64,000 nt of DNA from Diploptera punctata (taxonomy: Eukaryota; Arthropoda; Insecta; Blattodea; Blaberidae), in the NCBI GenBank assembly GCA_030220185.1, contig JASPKZ010004205.1, positions 140,001-204,000 of the forward strand, in the 5' to 3' direction. The position numbers and the translations under genes were made by a program. The notes beneath the pieces are model-generated. The model worked only from the letters and a program-made list of their open reading frames with translations. It made no database searches and was not told the DNA's origin. Every line of letters begins with the position of its first letter. Position 1 is the first letter of the stretch. Below, in pieces: positions 51,727 to 62,247 of this stretch.

Positions 51727-51808
51727 ACACAAACACATACATACACTCAAGCAAACCCACACACAAATAAAAAAGATAAAAATACTATATATATATATAT
51801 ATATATAT
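51630..51808. repeat. (TC)n, (CA)n and (TA)n microsatellites
   Basis: TC tract 51652-51706, then CA to 51725, and TA at 51786-51808. ORFs here encode repeated Arg-Glu, not a protein. Confidence 0.96.
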
Positions 51809-51810
51809 GG

Positions 51811-52275
51811 CTTTTGTCGTGGTTGTTTTCTGTGTCTACTAGGGAGATCGATGCAAATATGTAAAAATTGTTCAAAACTCTTTTCATTAGAACATCCTCA
51901 GTAGCTTCATTCTTTCCGAATTTGCTAGAAAATGAAAGGAAGCATAAAACATATTCATATATGTTTATTTTTGATGATTAAATATGAAAAAATTAACGTT
52001 TTAACGAAATTTAACTGAGATTGATCCAAGACATCTTTAATCCCATTTTTACCAGAAGAAAAAATCCTAAACCCTTCATAGCCTGTCCCAAGCCGTTGAA
52101 AAAGGGTGAGGGGGAGGAGTAACACCTTGTAAAAAAACTTGGTTCAGCCGGTGCAACGCAGATAGGGCCTACAGTCCTTCGGTAAGGTGTACCTGGCGGA
52201 AGAGGCGACTATACATATACTCTACTGTCTCGTAGATTCACATTAGTTCGTTAAAGGCTAGAGGAAGAACAGCTG
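51811..52275. other. Gap, nothing firm
   Basis: The first 50 bases resemble 16925-16975. 52080-52240 is GC-richer ('agtccttcggtaaggtgtac') without a partner in the window. Confidence 0.4.
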
Positions 52276-52545
52276 TCTAACTTACTGGCTCTATCGAACC
52301 CATAGATTCATGGCCGCGCGTACGTAAGTTCTCCATACATATCTATCCTGAGATAATGTATCCCTGTATAATCTACTTCTCTTAAATCATGGATAATGTT
52401 ATTCTCCCATCTCATTCTTGATCTACCAACTGGGTGTTTTCCACCTGGTTTTCCTACAAGAAGCTTACATGCACTTCTTTCATTCTCAATTCGTGCCACA
52501 TGTCCTACCTATCGCAGGCTACGAGGTTTAACTGTTCTTATTAGG
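52276..52545 (-). mobile_element. LINE-W 3' part
   Basis: The minus strand reads HVARIENERSACKLLVGKPG, GKHPVGRSRMRWENNIIHDL, REVDYTG, then after a small deletion the 3' 'gggttcgatagagccagtaa'. The frame is open for 63 codons. Confidence 0.88.
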
Positions 52546-52596
52546 CCTATATGTGGTTGAGGAAGAACACCTCGAATAAAAATTACCTGGTCCTCC

Positions 52597-52675
52597 AGGT
52601 ATTATTTATTTATCTATTTATTTTACCTGATGGAGTTAAGACCGTAATGTCTTCTCTTCAAATTTACCGGAGTTA
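52597..52675 (-). mobile_element. LINE-J 3' tail
   Basis: The minus strand has 'tttaactccggtaaatttga', 'agacattacggtcttaactc' and 'catcaggtaaaataaatag', the same tail as at 58398-58481 and, more distantly, 44373-44430. Confidence 0.75.
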
Positions 52676-53394
52676 AATTATACATATAATAACAATTATG
52701 AATTATCTGCATGATTATTGATACATAATAGATATAGGCAATGGAAAGAAATAAAAATTGTAACAACAATAATAATAATAATAATAATAATAATGATAAT
52801 GTTGGTGTTGATGCATTAGGCCAGCTCCCTATTCATCATTAAAATAAGTAGGCCTAATTGCTAAATTATCCAAAGTATCAAACGCTTTGGACACAGGAAG
52901 ATGTTTTATTACATTGTAAACCTGTTTATAAATAAATAAATCCTCGTGAAAACATTCATACGGCATACGGTCATGTTTTTCCCTTCAAATAATTTATGAT
53001 AAACCATTTAATTAATTAATTTACAACTATTGTATTCCTGCAATACTCAGATTCCCGTACATACTAATAATATAAATTTTACAGTAGCTTTGATTTTGCT
53101 TTACGAATTTAGTTTGACATACATATGTGCAATTAGTGCATAAATTGCTAGTAGATTAGCCATAGCTGCATGTGAATTATTGTTTCAAATCAGTAACTTT
53201 ATTAGCCAGAATAATTTCTCCATTGGCTCGTGTAGCTATGATCCATTTGACAATATATGGGATAATGTGCGTTAACCTATAATTTTCAACAGTGTTTTCA
53301 GAGTGTGGCCCTAGGATCATCAGGGATCCGCCAGCAATTATTATTAGGGAATCTTCAAGGATTCTTTAAATAAATAATATATTCAAAAGCTCAT
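52676..53394. other. Gap with (AAT)n
   Basis: AAT tract at 52770-52792. The rest is AT-rich and unrecognised. Confidence 0.5.
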
Positions 53395-53557
53395 TATTCG
53401 GAGTTTCCCGGATATTTATTTATCCTAATCGTCTTGCCATTTATCAGTTTAGCGACACGCAGACTAACCATGGATTCAACTTTAAACTTTGTAATTTTGA
53501 ACATTTTATTTTTCACCCCTTCTCACTCCCTATATGTGGTAGGGGTAATTTTATCTT

Positions 53558-53985
53558 CTTCTTCTTCTTCTTGGAAGGATTAAAACTTATTGGTTCATTC
53601 CGGCTCCAAATATCATAGCTGCTGTATCCATGTCTTTGGTGGGCATCCCCGATTTCTTTTTCCTCTTCTCAGTTGAGAGTTCAGACTTTTCCAAGGTAAT
53701 CTGTTGGTATCCATTCTGCAGACATGTTTATACCATTTTCTCCTATTCTCTTCTATTTTATGTCAGACTGAATATATGTAGTTCTTTACGAATATCTTGA
53801 CTTCGTTTTTTATCCATTAAAATATATCCTGCCATAAATACTAAATAATTAATTCCTGCGGCTTCTATTATTTTTAATTTTCTGTCTATTCAGAGTCCAT
53901 ATTTGTAAGTCATACAATATTGCATGCACAGCCAATACTTCATACAATTTTAAACGTGTTTCTTTTCTTACTTTCTTTCACAGTG
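53558..53985 (-). mobile_element. LINE-E C-terminal fragment
   Basis: The minus strand reads KETRLKLYEVLAVHAILYDL, KIIEAAGINYLVFMAGYILM, DKKRSQDIRKELHIF, EKMV-stop-TCLQNGYQQ and KRNRGCPPKTWIQQL in three frames, ending in a GAA tract. Confidence 0.8.
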
Positions 53986-54437
53986 TTCTTATAAGCGTGT
54001 CACATAAATATTGAAAAAAATGTAATTTATTATTTATACCCTTTTCTCTATTACAGCGTAAAGATAACCTAGATAATTGCAATCTTTTACTTGTTCTAGT
54101 CAATTTATATATATCATATATAAATGTATGCTAAGCTGTTTAGCTTAGCAACACAGAAAACTGTGGGTACAATACTAATTTCGGCTATTTTGAAAATTTT
54201 ATTTTCATCCGTTCTCAACCCTAGCGGTACCAGAGGTTAAATCTAACATGTAGTTATATGTGTCTGTCAACAATCAATTTGGTGTCACCGAAAACTATGG
54301 GTTTAACTCTAATCTCGGTAATCTTTTACGCTTTATTTTTCAACACTTCTCGCCCCTTATGGACACTACGGGTTAAACGTTTATCCAAATAATCTTCTTT
54401 ATATATAAAAACTCAGCCTGCGTATTTTTGCCCTTTT

Positions 54438-54800
54438 TTATTTAAACATAAATGCTACAACCCGTGTTTCACCAAGGTACATCACGGGGTATTTAAGAGT
54501 TTTTTTTGTTGAACAGTTAGGCCATTGTTGTAGTTGATGAAAGACCCTCGTGAAGAATTCTGCAACGTTGACTGTGTAGAATTGAATTTTCAGAATACTT
54601 GACGGAGTAGCATTTTGTAGTACAGCTGGTGGATCTCTGGAGATCATGTTTTGCATTCAGTCATCAGATGCAGTGATTTTTTGCGCAGTTGCAATAAGGT
54701 GAAGCAATTTTGTTCGTTCCGTATAAGTAAGATTTAAATCGTCCATGGTTGGTGGAAATTGTGTGGTTATGTAGTTAGGCCATAGAGAAGGGTCAGTCTG
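54438..54800 (-). other. Unplaced coding-like stretch
   Basis: The minus strand reads MDDLNLTYTERTKLLHLIAT, AQKITASDD, a stop, then MQNMISRDPPAVLQNATPSS and FFTRVFHQLQQWPNC with KYPVMYLGETRVVAFMFK at the end. A single TGA separates two open parts of about 35 and 72 codons. I do not recognise it. It lies within repeat-I-like DNA, so it could be a remnant of that element's protein or chance. Confidence 0.35.
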
Positions 54801-54977
54801 TGATATATGTTGGGGATGAAAATTTTAGTATGGGTGGCATCATTGGTTTTAGTGTAAATTTATGTTTGTGTTTTATGGAATTCTTAACCGTTTATTCGAT
54901 CTTCATGAAAATTTATATATATATATATATATAAGTTATAGGTTTTCACGTATGGCGAGTGTTTATCCCCGTGTTTT

Positions 54978-55250
54978 TAAGGTAAAGCGATCCCACTACA
55001 GGTCACAGGAGGCCGTCGAAGGTAGTAGGAGGTTAAGACAATCGGCACGAGACGTCAGCCGGGATGTCAGCTCTGCGTGACGGTCACCTTTACCCCGAGG
55101 ACAATCGTCTAGTACTAATTTACGTTAGAGGCTGAGTCGACCCCATGGCAATGGTGCCACCAGAAGATTTGGGTCAATTTAAAACTCCTGACTCCTCAGA
55201 CTCGAATCCTCGACGTTCCTGTTTTTAGCGTAGTGCCTTAACCAGCTGCA
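54978..55250 (-). mobile_element. SINE-A, decayed
   Basis: All SINE-A blocks are present in order ('ccactacaggtcacaggagg' to 'tagtgccttaacca') with many changes, and about 17 bases missing near 55035. This is the oldest SINE-A copy here. Confidence 0.87.
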
Positions 55251-55479
55251 ATGGATTTAACACCAATCTCGGTCATTTTAAATATTTTATTATTTACCTT
55301 ATCTCATCAAAAGTGGTATTAAATATCATAGGGACTGTCACCAATGAGTTGGCGACCTCGAAAATTATTGAATCGACACTAACATAGGTCATATTTGATT
55401 ATTTTACAACCAACACTCTCTCATCCTCATTATCTTGGGGATTAATACAGAGCGAAATTTGTGCTTCCTCCTTCAAGTG

Positions 55480-55565
55480 TGCCTAAGTAGCTCAATGGTA
55501 AAAGTCAACGCGTAGATTTGAAGATCTTGCGTTCAAAACTCGGGTCAGATGCAACATTTCCCTCT
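55480..55565 (+). mobile_element. SINE-Q head
   Basis: 'aagtagctcaatggtaaaag' and 'gcgttcaaaactcgggtcag' match the arrangement at 12680-12790. Confidence 0.55.
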
Positions 55566-55700
55566 CTTCTTCTTCTTCTACACTTCACGGGCTAGGTAAA
55601 TTGCCTGTTCCGCCTCACAGTTGTTCTGTTCCATCTTTTCACTGGCCTTCCTACATTCCTTGAACCTCTTGGTTTGTAGTTAAATGCGGTTCTCTCTCTA
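55566..55700 (-). mobile_element. LINE-E 3' end fragment
   Basis: The minus strand encodes PRGSRNVGRPVKRWNRTTV-like, then 'gcggaacaggcaatttacct' and 'agcccgtgaag', the same 3' end as at 29430. Confidence 0.83.
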
Positions 55701-55789
55701 TTACTATTAATTCTTTGGCGCTTATAGCCCAAGTCTGCTTTTAGGGATTCTTTATCAATCTGATTTAGTTACGCTTATTTTCCTACATA

Positions 55790-56095
55790 TGACAGCGAGT
55801 GACATGTGGTTAGAACATCGCCTTAGAGAGACATTATTAGATAATTAAGGTATTACTTTGATGGGATATTCCGATTAAATTTTGCTCAGAGGCACTAATT
55901 TAGGCTTGAGGTTCTTTTACGATTCCCAAGATCTTCAGACTTTGGACCCATGACATAAACTCCCTTACGGAGGACTTGTCCTTTCGATTTTTTCATTCTA
56001 AAACATTCATCGAGACCGGCCGGGATTGAACCCGCAGATCTTCGGAAAGAGAGGCATGTAACTTAACTCCTAGACCACCGAGGTACTTGATATAT
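55790..56095 (-). mobile_element. SINE-B, diverged copy
   Basis: Minus strand: 'cctcggtggtctaggagtta', B box 'gggttcaatcccggccggtc', 'gacaagtcctccgtaaggga', 'tcttttacgatt...' inverse. It is somewhat diverged in the rear part. Confidence 0.8.
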
Positions 56096-56513
56096 TTTAT
56101 ACATTCCAGAATTATTATGATTTATTTTTTAACTATACCATTAGCTTTGTATGATTTATTTCTTGCTTAGCCGAGACTAATCAAACCCCTTTTATTTTAC
56201 TGAGGGGGAGTCAGAATTGGTGTCAGTCTTTAATGTGGAATATAGAAGAGGAGAATTTGCATGAATCTTTTTGGCTGAATATCCAAGAATTCTTTTTATA
56301 AGCATATTATTTTGTGTTATTTTCCTTGGGTGTGATGATTCTTCTTCATTTTTTTTTACTTGAAATTAAGATTAATTTCTTTTATATTTGTCTGGGTTCG
56401 TGGCACTTTACCTCGGTACCGTTATGTTGAATTAATGTACTTAGTATCTAAGAGTTTTTTGTCTTTATCTTTAATTATTTTGTATTTCTTTATGGAGTTA
56501 AAGCTTTTATTTT
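56096..56513. other. Gap, nothing recognised
   Basis: AT-rich without supported features. Confidence 0.5.
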
Positions 56514-56720
56514 GTCCGTCGCTGTGGCGTAGTCGGTAGAGTCCCTACCTTCCACTCCGGCGACCCGGGTTCGATTCCCGGCGGGGTAGGTGATTTTAAA
56601 TCTCCACCTTGGGTCTGGGTGTGTGTCCTGTCTTGTGTTTGTATGTGTGAATAAGATAAAAAGGTTAACAAAGGTAAAACAAAAAGGAAGAACAGCGTAA
56701 ACGAAAGAAAACGAGAAAGG
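56514..56720 (+). mobile_element. SINE-D, tRNA-derived
   Basis: A very tRNA-like head: A box 'gtggcgtagtcggtagagt' and a perfect T arm 'ccgggttcgattcccgg'. An acceptor stem cannot be closed, so it is a SINE head and not a tRNA gene. The body reads 'attttaaatctccaccttgg' and the tail is A/AAG-rich. Confidence 0.85.
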
Positions 56721-57504
56721 GGAAAAAACAAATAATTCGCTTATTATTAAGTGAACATATTTAAGTAGTCATACAAATACGATTGGTAGTTTCATAATTA
56801 TTATTCTTTTGATACTAAACCCAATAACAGCAGATAAAACATATGCCTATATATCAGATAACCAATGGGATGCAAGACAACTATTAGATCACAGGAACCG
56901 ACAAAATACAAAAATTAAGAATATGGGAATTGTTAACTTTTAGCAGCAGGACACCTAGAATGTTTTAAAGATAACAAAGCATAAAATAAAAAATAAAATT
57001 GTGTTATTTGAATTCTTTTCTTAAGGTATTCAATATTTATGTAAAAAACGTAGGTTTGGAAGTTAAAAGTAAATATTGAAATATCAAATAGTATGTGTTG
57101 GTGGAAATAATAACAGTGGATTCCCTGGAGGTCAACAGGGGGCCATCAAGTTGCCGTAGCTACTTATCTCTCACATACGTCTTCCGTTAAACGAATAAAG
57201 ATGGAGGATACAAGTGTTTATACAGGGGCTACTTTTCAGCTTATGTCCTTTAATAGAAACATCCATATCATAGACTACCAGAGCTTACAATAATCCGATT
57301 AACGAGCAGTTTTATAATTTATTTAAAATGATATTTCTCCTTGAAATTCCGGAGACATTTTAAGTACTCTGTCATCTACAGTGCACGTTCCTGAAGCCCA
57401 AGGTAGTTCAGTTAATTATATAATAATTATATAATTAACTGAAAATAATTATTATTTTCGTCAAATAATATGATATATTGTATTGTAAGCCTATATTTTC
57501 CCTT
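56721..57504. other. Gap with a perfect AT palindrome
   Basis: 57407-57423 and 57427-57443 are perfect 17-base inverted repeats around 'taa'. Nothing else recognised. Confidence 0.5.
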
Positions 57505-57780
57505 TACAGAGATTTAGGCGCTCTCCCCCTACAGGGAAGAATTTGAACCATACTAATTTAGTTACACTTGTTTTCGTATAGATGTCATTTTGAGTGGTCC
57601 GTGGTCAGAATTCCGCCTCATACTGACATCTGGGAAACCAAGGTAGTACTAGGACGGGAAAATTCGGTAAATTTTGCTTAGAGGCCTTTCCATTCAGGCT
57701 TAAGGATTTTTTACAAGCCTGAAAATCTTCAGACTCGGGACCCACGGCTTGAAGTCCTTCCCGGAGGACTTGCTCCTTGG
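57505..57780 (-). mobile_element. SINE-B rear, head replaced by (TA)n
   Basis: From the SINE-B tail ('aggcgctctccccctacagg') to 'gacttgctccttgg', where a TA tract (57781-57798) takes the place of the head. Sequence is close to 3410-3816. Confidence 0.88.
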
Positions 57781-57799
57781 ATATATATATATATATATG

Positions 57800-57905
57800 A
57801 CACTTAAAGAAAAACAAACGCCTGGACCGGGATTAGAACCAAGGACCTCTAACATTGTACGTTAATGCGCTACGAGTTACGATATGCAGGCATCCTAGCA
57901 TAAAC
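57800..57905 (-). mobile_element. tRNA-like SINE head, separate family
   Basis: The minus strand has 'gtaactcgtagcgcattaac' and B box 'ggttctaatcccgg'. It is followed by (TA)n on one side and ends in 'gtttttctttaagtgtca'. Confidence 0.55.
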
Positions 57906-57938
57906 ATTCATTTTTATTTTATATATACATATATATTC

Positions 57939-58295
57939 ATCGCTGCGGTGGACTAGTGATTATGCTCCTTGCCCCGAGGGTCGCGGGTTCAAACCGGCCG
58001 GGGTCGACAGATTTTTTTAGGATGGAAAAATTCAACGAATAAGTCCTCCGGGAGGGACTTACAGCCGTGGGTTCCGAGTCTGAATAAAAATGCCTCTGAG
58101 CAAAATTTACCGAAATTTCCCGTCCTAGTACTACCTTGGTTTTCTAGATGTCAGTATGAGGAGGAACGCTGAACACTGGCCACTCCAATGACATCTATAC
58201 GACAACAAGTGTACCTAAATTAGTATGGTTTAATATCTTTCCTGTAGGGGAGAGCGCCTAAATCTCGTTAAGGAAAACGAGTGTTTACAATATAT
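57939..58295 (+). mobile_element. SINE-B, 10-bp TSD
   Basis: Complete from 'atcgctgcggtggactagtg' to 'aaggaaaacgagtgtttac'. It lacks about 40 bases near 58085. TSD 'atatatattc' at 57929-57938 and 58296-58305, in TA-rich sequence, so less certain than others. Confidence 0.85.
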
Positions 58296-58344
58296 ATATA
58301 TATTCCCTATCATGAGAAATAGCGGGAACTCGGTCACACTGACC

Positions 58345-59087
58345 TCTCATGGCCTCGCGGATATAAGCTCCCATACATCCCTATCCTGAGCTTATGTATA
58401 ATTTAACCCTGGTGACGTGGAAGAGAATACCTTACGGTCTTAACTCTATCAGGTAAAATCAATAAATGATATAAATAAAAATTATGTTTTCCAATAATTT
58501 CCTATATAATCTTCTTACCTCAATCATGGTTAAAGTTATTCTCGCACCTAATTCTTGGTCTACCAACTCGACGTTTTCCCTCTGGCTTTCCAACAAGAAG
58601 CTTACATGCACTTCTTTCATTTCCATTCGTGCCACATGTCCTGCTCATCGCAATCTACGTGACTTAACTGTTCTTATTATATCTGATTTCCCATAAAGAT
58701 ATGTAGCTAACTGTTTTGAAGTCTTCTCCATTAGCCTGTCTGTTCATCTCTTATTTGGTCCAACAATTTTTCCTAAGATCTTTATTCTGAAATACTCATA
58801 ATCTTTTCCCCTCCCTTAAAATAAGAATCCATGTTTGGTATCCATATAATATAATTCGGAGAATAACAGTCTTGTATATTTTTAGTTTTAACGTTTATTG
58901 AGTGAAGTTGAGATGGTCCCTGTAATGCATACTAGCATACACTTCCAGAATTGAGCCTATGTTTAATTTCTTTGTGCATCTTATTCCTACTTGTAGTAAT
59001 TGTTCCTAGGTATTTGAATTCAATCGCTTCTTCAAAATGTCCTTATTTGTCATTAACTGTCCATTTTCATTATATAATTAGTTAATA
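58345..59087 (-). mobile_element. LINE-W C-terminus and RT end
   Basis: Minus strand, from the 3' end at 58345: RAYIREA, RPRIRCENNFNHD, SRGNVELV; VARMEMKEVHVSFLLESQ-like; RRLQNS; then ILILREGKRL, GYQTW and, further up, LNIGSILEVYASMHYR, EQLLQVGIRCTKK and MTNKDILKKRLNSN. It is cut at 59088 by repeat I. Confidence 0.87.
58398..58481 (+). mobile_element. LINE-J 3' tail inserted in LINE-W, 84 bp
   Basis: 'aatttaaccctggtgacgtg', 'accttacggtcttaactcta', 'tcaggtaaaatcaataaatg'. TSD 'ttatgt' at 58392-58397 and 58482-58487. An extreme 5' truncation. Confidence 0.85.
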
Positions 59088-59688
59088 CCCGGCGTGCGCT
59101 GCTAGGCCTAAATAAATGAATATTAAGAGGAAAAATTTATATCTTAATTATTTTTAGATACCCCGTGCTGTTTACCCGATCTTCTTGGCATAAATGAGCT
59201 AAAAGACGAAAATTAATGCACTTCTTATGGTTAGTTGAATAAGTGAAATGAAAAATAATTATAAATGTATATCGTAATTGTTTTAAGATTCCCCGTGCTG
59301 ATTACCCGGTGTTGCCCGGGAATCTACTTATCTCGATTTTTTTGGCATAAATGAGATAAAAGACAAAATTCGTTATTGTGAGTTGTCGGTAAAAGATTAT
59401 CCGTCATGTGCTGCTATGCTTGCACAGGAATGTACGTACTTGTCTCGATTTTCTTGGCATCAATTTTGTGTATTTGTTATGGTTTAGGCAGCGTAAGCCA
59501 TTTATGCGTCGGAAGAGCTATTTTTTCACGTTTTTAAGGGTGTAGGAGTTGAGAATCACAAATTTCTTATAGCCCATGTTCATCCCGGGAGTCTCCTGAA
59601 CATTTTGCAAAAAGCCCCATCACAATTGTTTCAATGGTATGGCCGCGCACAAAGCACGAACAAATATTCATTTTTATATATTAGATGT
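59088..59688 (+). repeat. Dispersed repeat I, copy 2
   Basis: Begins 'ttaatacccggcgtgcgctg', ends 'atttttatatattaga'. Same modules as 49740-50445 with one extra leading module. Weak frame NILQKAPSQLFQWYGRAQ. It interrupts LINE-W. Confidence 0.83.
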
Positions 59689-59851
59689 ATTTCTATGTGC
59701 GAACATAAATTTCGTTTTTTTTTCCCCTGAGAAATCTGTATATTTTTACCCATATACCACAATATATGTTTATAATCCTCGCCATACAATTCACTCTTAC
59801 AATCTCCCCACTTACATTACTTCCTTCCTGCAATTAATTTTTATTTAATAA

Positions 59852-60088
59852 TGAGTGGGGCACGCCGTAGCATAGTGGTTAAGGCACTGAGCTACAAACC
59901 GGAGGGTCGAGGGTTCAAGTCCCGTGGGGGTCAGGTTTTTTAAACTTGTTCTGGGGGTAAAGGCGGCAGTCACGCAGGGCTGACAACCTGGTTGACATAA
60001 AGTGCCGATTGTCTAGAAAAAAGTGGGAGCCTTAACCTCCTACTACTCCAAGGGCCTCCGGGAATGTTGTGGGATCACTTTACTTTTT
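59852..60088 (+). mobile_element. SINE-A with internal deletion, 8-bp TSD
   Basis: Head 'gccgtagcatagtggttaag', B box 'gggttcaagtcccgtgg', then it jumps from 'ttttttaaacttg' to 'ttctgggggtaaaggcggca', omitting about 80 bases. Ends 'gtgggatcactttact'. TSD 'tttaataa' at 59844-59851 and 60089-60096. Confidence 0.88.
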
Positions 60089-60096
60089 TTTAATAA

Positions 60097-60520
60097 CGGG
60101 TTAGATCCAGTCTTTCTCAACGTTGCTGTATACCCCTCATATGCTCCTCCTACGAAGTTGTGTTAAGAGCGAGCTTCTTACGTATACAAAATACAAGAAC
60201 CTCTTGTCAAAATGTACACATACACGAAACCAGGTCGTAAAATCTCCTAAAACGGACTCTGACAACTTCCAAAACAGTCAAAGTGCACGACCACATTTAA
60301 TTGGGTATTTTCAACAAGCTCCGTCCGATCCACCGACAAGAATGTAAATAACACTATTTATAACGTCTTGGTCCTGAAACGTGGTCCAGACTCAAATACG
60401 TCAACTAAATATCAACTTCAATCAATTCCATCATCATTCTCTTATCGTATTCTACTTTCGGAAAGTTGATTTTAAATAGTCATCCATTCATCTGTATCTT
60501 CCCATGCTTTTAGAAAACTT
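60097..60520. other. Gap, nothing recognised
   Basis: A 74-codon ORF (60123-60347) has no recognisable features. Confidence 0.45.
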
Positions 60521-61120
60521 CGAAATAATGAAGAAATTCTGATTCTAGTGAAGAGAATTTTTAAAAATTGCATAATTATTATCTTCTTTTAGCATCAGAA
60601 ATGAGATTTTTAATTGCAGTAAAAGAATGCTTATTAAACACCACATTAGAAGTGAAGATATACGTAAAGAATAATTGTAAATTACACTCACAGATGAAGT
60701 TAAAACTTACAGAACAAAATGGATTCAACGCACAGGCTAGATAGAACGGATTAGCAAATTCCGAAGAATGAAGAAATTCTGATTCTCATGAAAATATAAA
60801 AAAAAGCATAATTAATATCTTCTTTTAGCCCCGGAAACGAAATTTTTAAAAGCAGTAAAATTATGCATATTAAAATACCATATTAGAAGTGAAGATGTAA
60901 GTAAAGCATTGTAAATTACATTCCTCCTAGATGAAATTATAACTTACAGAACAAAATGAATTCAACAACTAGATAGAATGGAAGAGAGCCGAATACCCAA
61001 AACAACCTGGGAATATAGGCTACATCTGTAGGCAAGAGATCCCAAGAAATTCTAAGAAGGCGGTGGAATGAATAACCGGAACAAGTCAGAAGGCCTATAC
61101 CGTGAAGTTAATGAGGATGA
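60521..61120 (+). mobile_element. LINE-E C-terminal sequence in a 240-bp tandem duplication
   Basis: Unit 1 (60521-60760) and unit 2 (60761-60995) share 'aatgaagaaattctgattct', 'atatcttcttttagc' and 'acagaacaaaatg(g/a)attcaac' at a spacing of exactly 240. Both encode HIRSEDIRKE, LTDEVKTYRTKW-type sequence with stops. After unit 2 the LINE continues with DRMEESRIPKTTWEY. Confidence 0.78.
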
Positions 61121-61409
61121 ACTATTTTCTTCAATCTTGCTTGCAGTTAGTAGCCACTAAAAATAATAACCAGACATGGGTGTGTGTCTTAATACTCTGG
61201 CATTCGCATTTTTATTCTTTTCGGAATCAAACTCGGTAAATGGAAGCAGTTGAAAAAAGTTAGGTAAAATTTGGTAACCACCAAAATTAGAGCATTAGGA
61301 GTAGGAGTTCACCTGAAGCGAAAATTAAAAATCTCTCTAGTGGTCGATTTTCGATTTTCTTATCTTTGGTAACCTAGAAACCTTGGAAAAATTCATAGTT
61401 TTAGTTATT
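61121..61409. other. Gap, nothing recognised
   Basis: No feature supported. Confidence 0.5.
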
Positions 61410-61452
61410 TAATTGGATCAGATAAAGAATGAAGATATAAGAACAGAGTTAA

Positions 61453-61485
<33 letters not shown>

Positions 61486-61712
61486 TGAATGAGAAAATCA
61501 GAGAATATAGAGAGAAATGTTCACACATGTGAACAGAATGAATGTAACAAAGTTACCCAAGAGCAGCATTCAACTACACCCTTCCCTATGTATCAAGGAA
61601 TGTAGGAAGGCTAGTGACAAGAGGCACCAGACCAACTGTGAGGCGAGACGGAACCGGCCCCATTTATGCCGAGCCAGTGAAGTAGTTAAGAAGAAGAAGC
61701 AGAAGAAGAAGT
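61410..61712 (+). mobile_element. LINE-E 3' end with a (TA)n inside
   Basis: DQIKNEDIRTELNIL, (TA)16 at 61454-61486, LNEKIREYREKCSHM, MNVTKLPK, a shift, RNVGRLVTRGTRPTVRRDG-like and 'gagccagtgaagtagttaag' plus GAA. Closely related to 28776-29475. Confidence 0.83.
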
Positions 61713-61734
61713 TATTTAATTCAGAATTATCAAA

Positions 61735-61915
61735 GCAATTGGTTACAACATGTTCAGAGAACGGCCTACCTCGCTTTCCTAAATTAGCATTGCAGTATCA
61801 ACATAAAAGACTTCGAGATAAAGGAAGACCAAATTAAGATGGACCGAGCAACCACATCTTGAGATCTCATAAGAACTGGTTCAAACGACCTAAACCTAAA
61901 TAATTTCATGATGGT
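61735..61915 (+). mobile_element. LINE C-terminal scrap
   Basis: LPRFPKLALQYQHKRLRDKG, RPN-stop-DGPSN and LRSHKNWFKRPKPK. Basic composition and order fit a LINE-E C-terminus. Confidence 0.6.
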
Positions 61916-62247
61916 AATATTTATTATTACTTATTTAATTGATTAACTATTTATTTCACTGACATCCATTGAGATATTGTCTATTTTAAGTCACTCTTAA
62001 CATTTATAGAACAGCCTCCTGGAATAATGTTCTGCTTGTTCAGTGTTTCCGGTTCTTTAAATGGGAAATGTGGGAAATGGTAATGGGGATTTCTTTGTCT
62101 CCGTCCGATTCAAAATAATTGATTGAATTGATGCTAAAACCATTACCCACGGAAGACGATTTCTATCAATGTCTATTTCATGACATTTAATTGAGAACAT
62201 CAGCTAATTTCGATAAACCAAAATGTATGTATATCGTGTCCACAAAG
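61916..62247. other. Gap, nothing recognised
   Basis: AT-rich without supported features. Confidence 0.5.

Larger units (their letters stand above)
53395..55450. repeat. Diverged repeat-I relative with roughly 100-bp internal repeats, interrupted
   Basis: 53395-53465 matches the middle of repeat I ('tttcccggatatttatttat', 'tcttgccatt'). A motif 'gaaaactatgggtttaact ... ggtaatctttt ... ttcaacacttctcgcccctta' recurs with drift at 53470-53550, 54145-54240, 54285-54380, 55250-55310 and 55345-55430. The spread copies show one old tandem array split by a LINE (53558-53985) and a SINE-A (54978-55250). Confidence 0.65.

Noticed and set aside
51548..51766. ORF with repeated Arg-Glu
   Set aside because: Translation of a TC/CA microsatellite.
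56530..56590. Possible tRNA gene
   Set aside because: The T arm and A box are excellent, but the acceptor stem cannot pair and the sequence continues into a SINE body.
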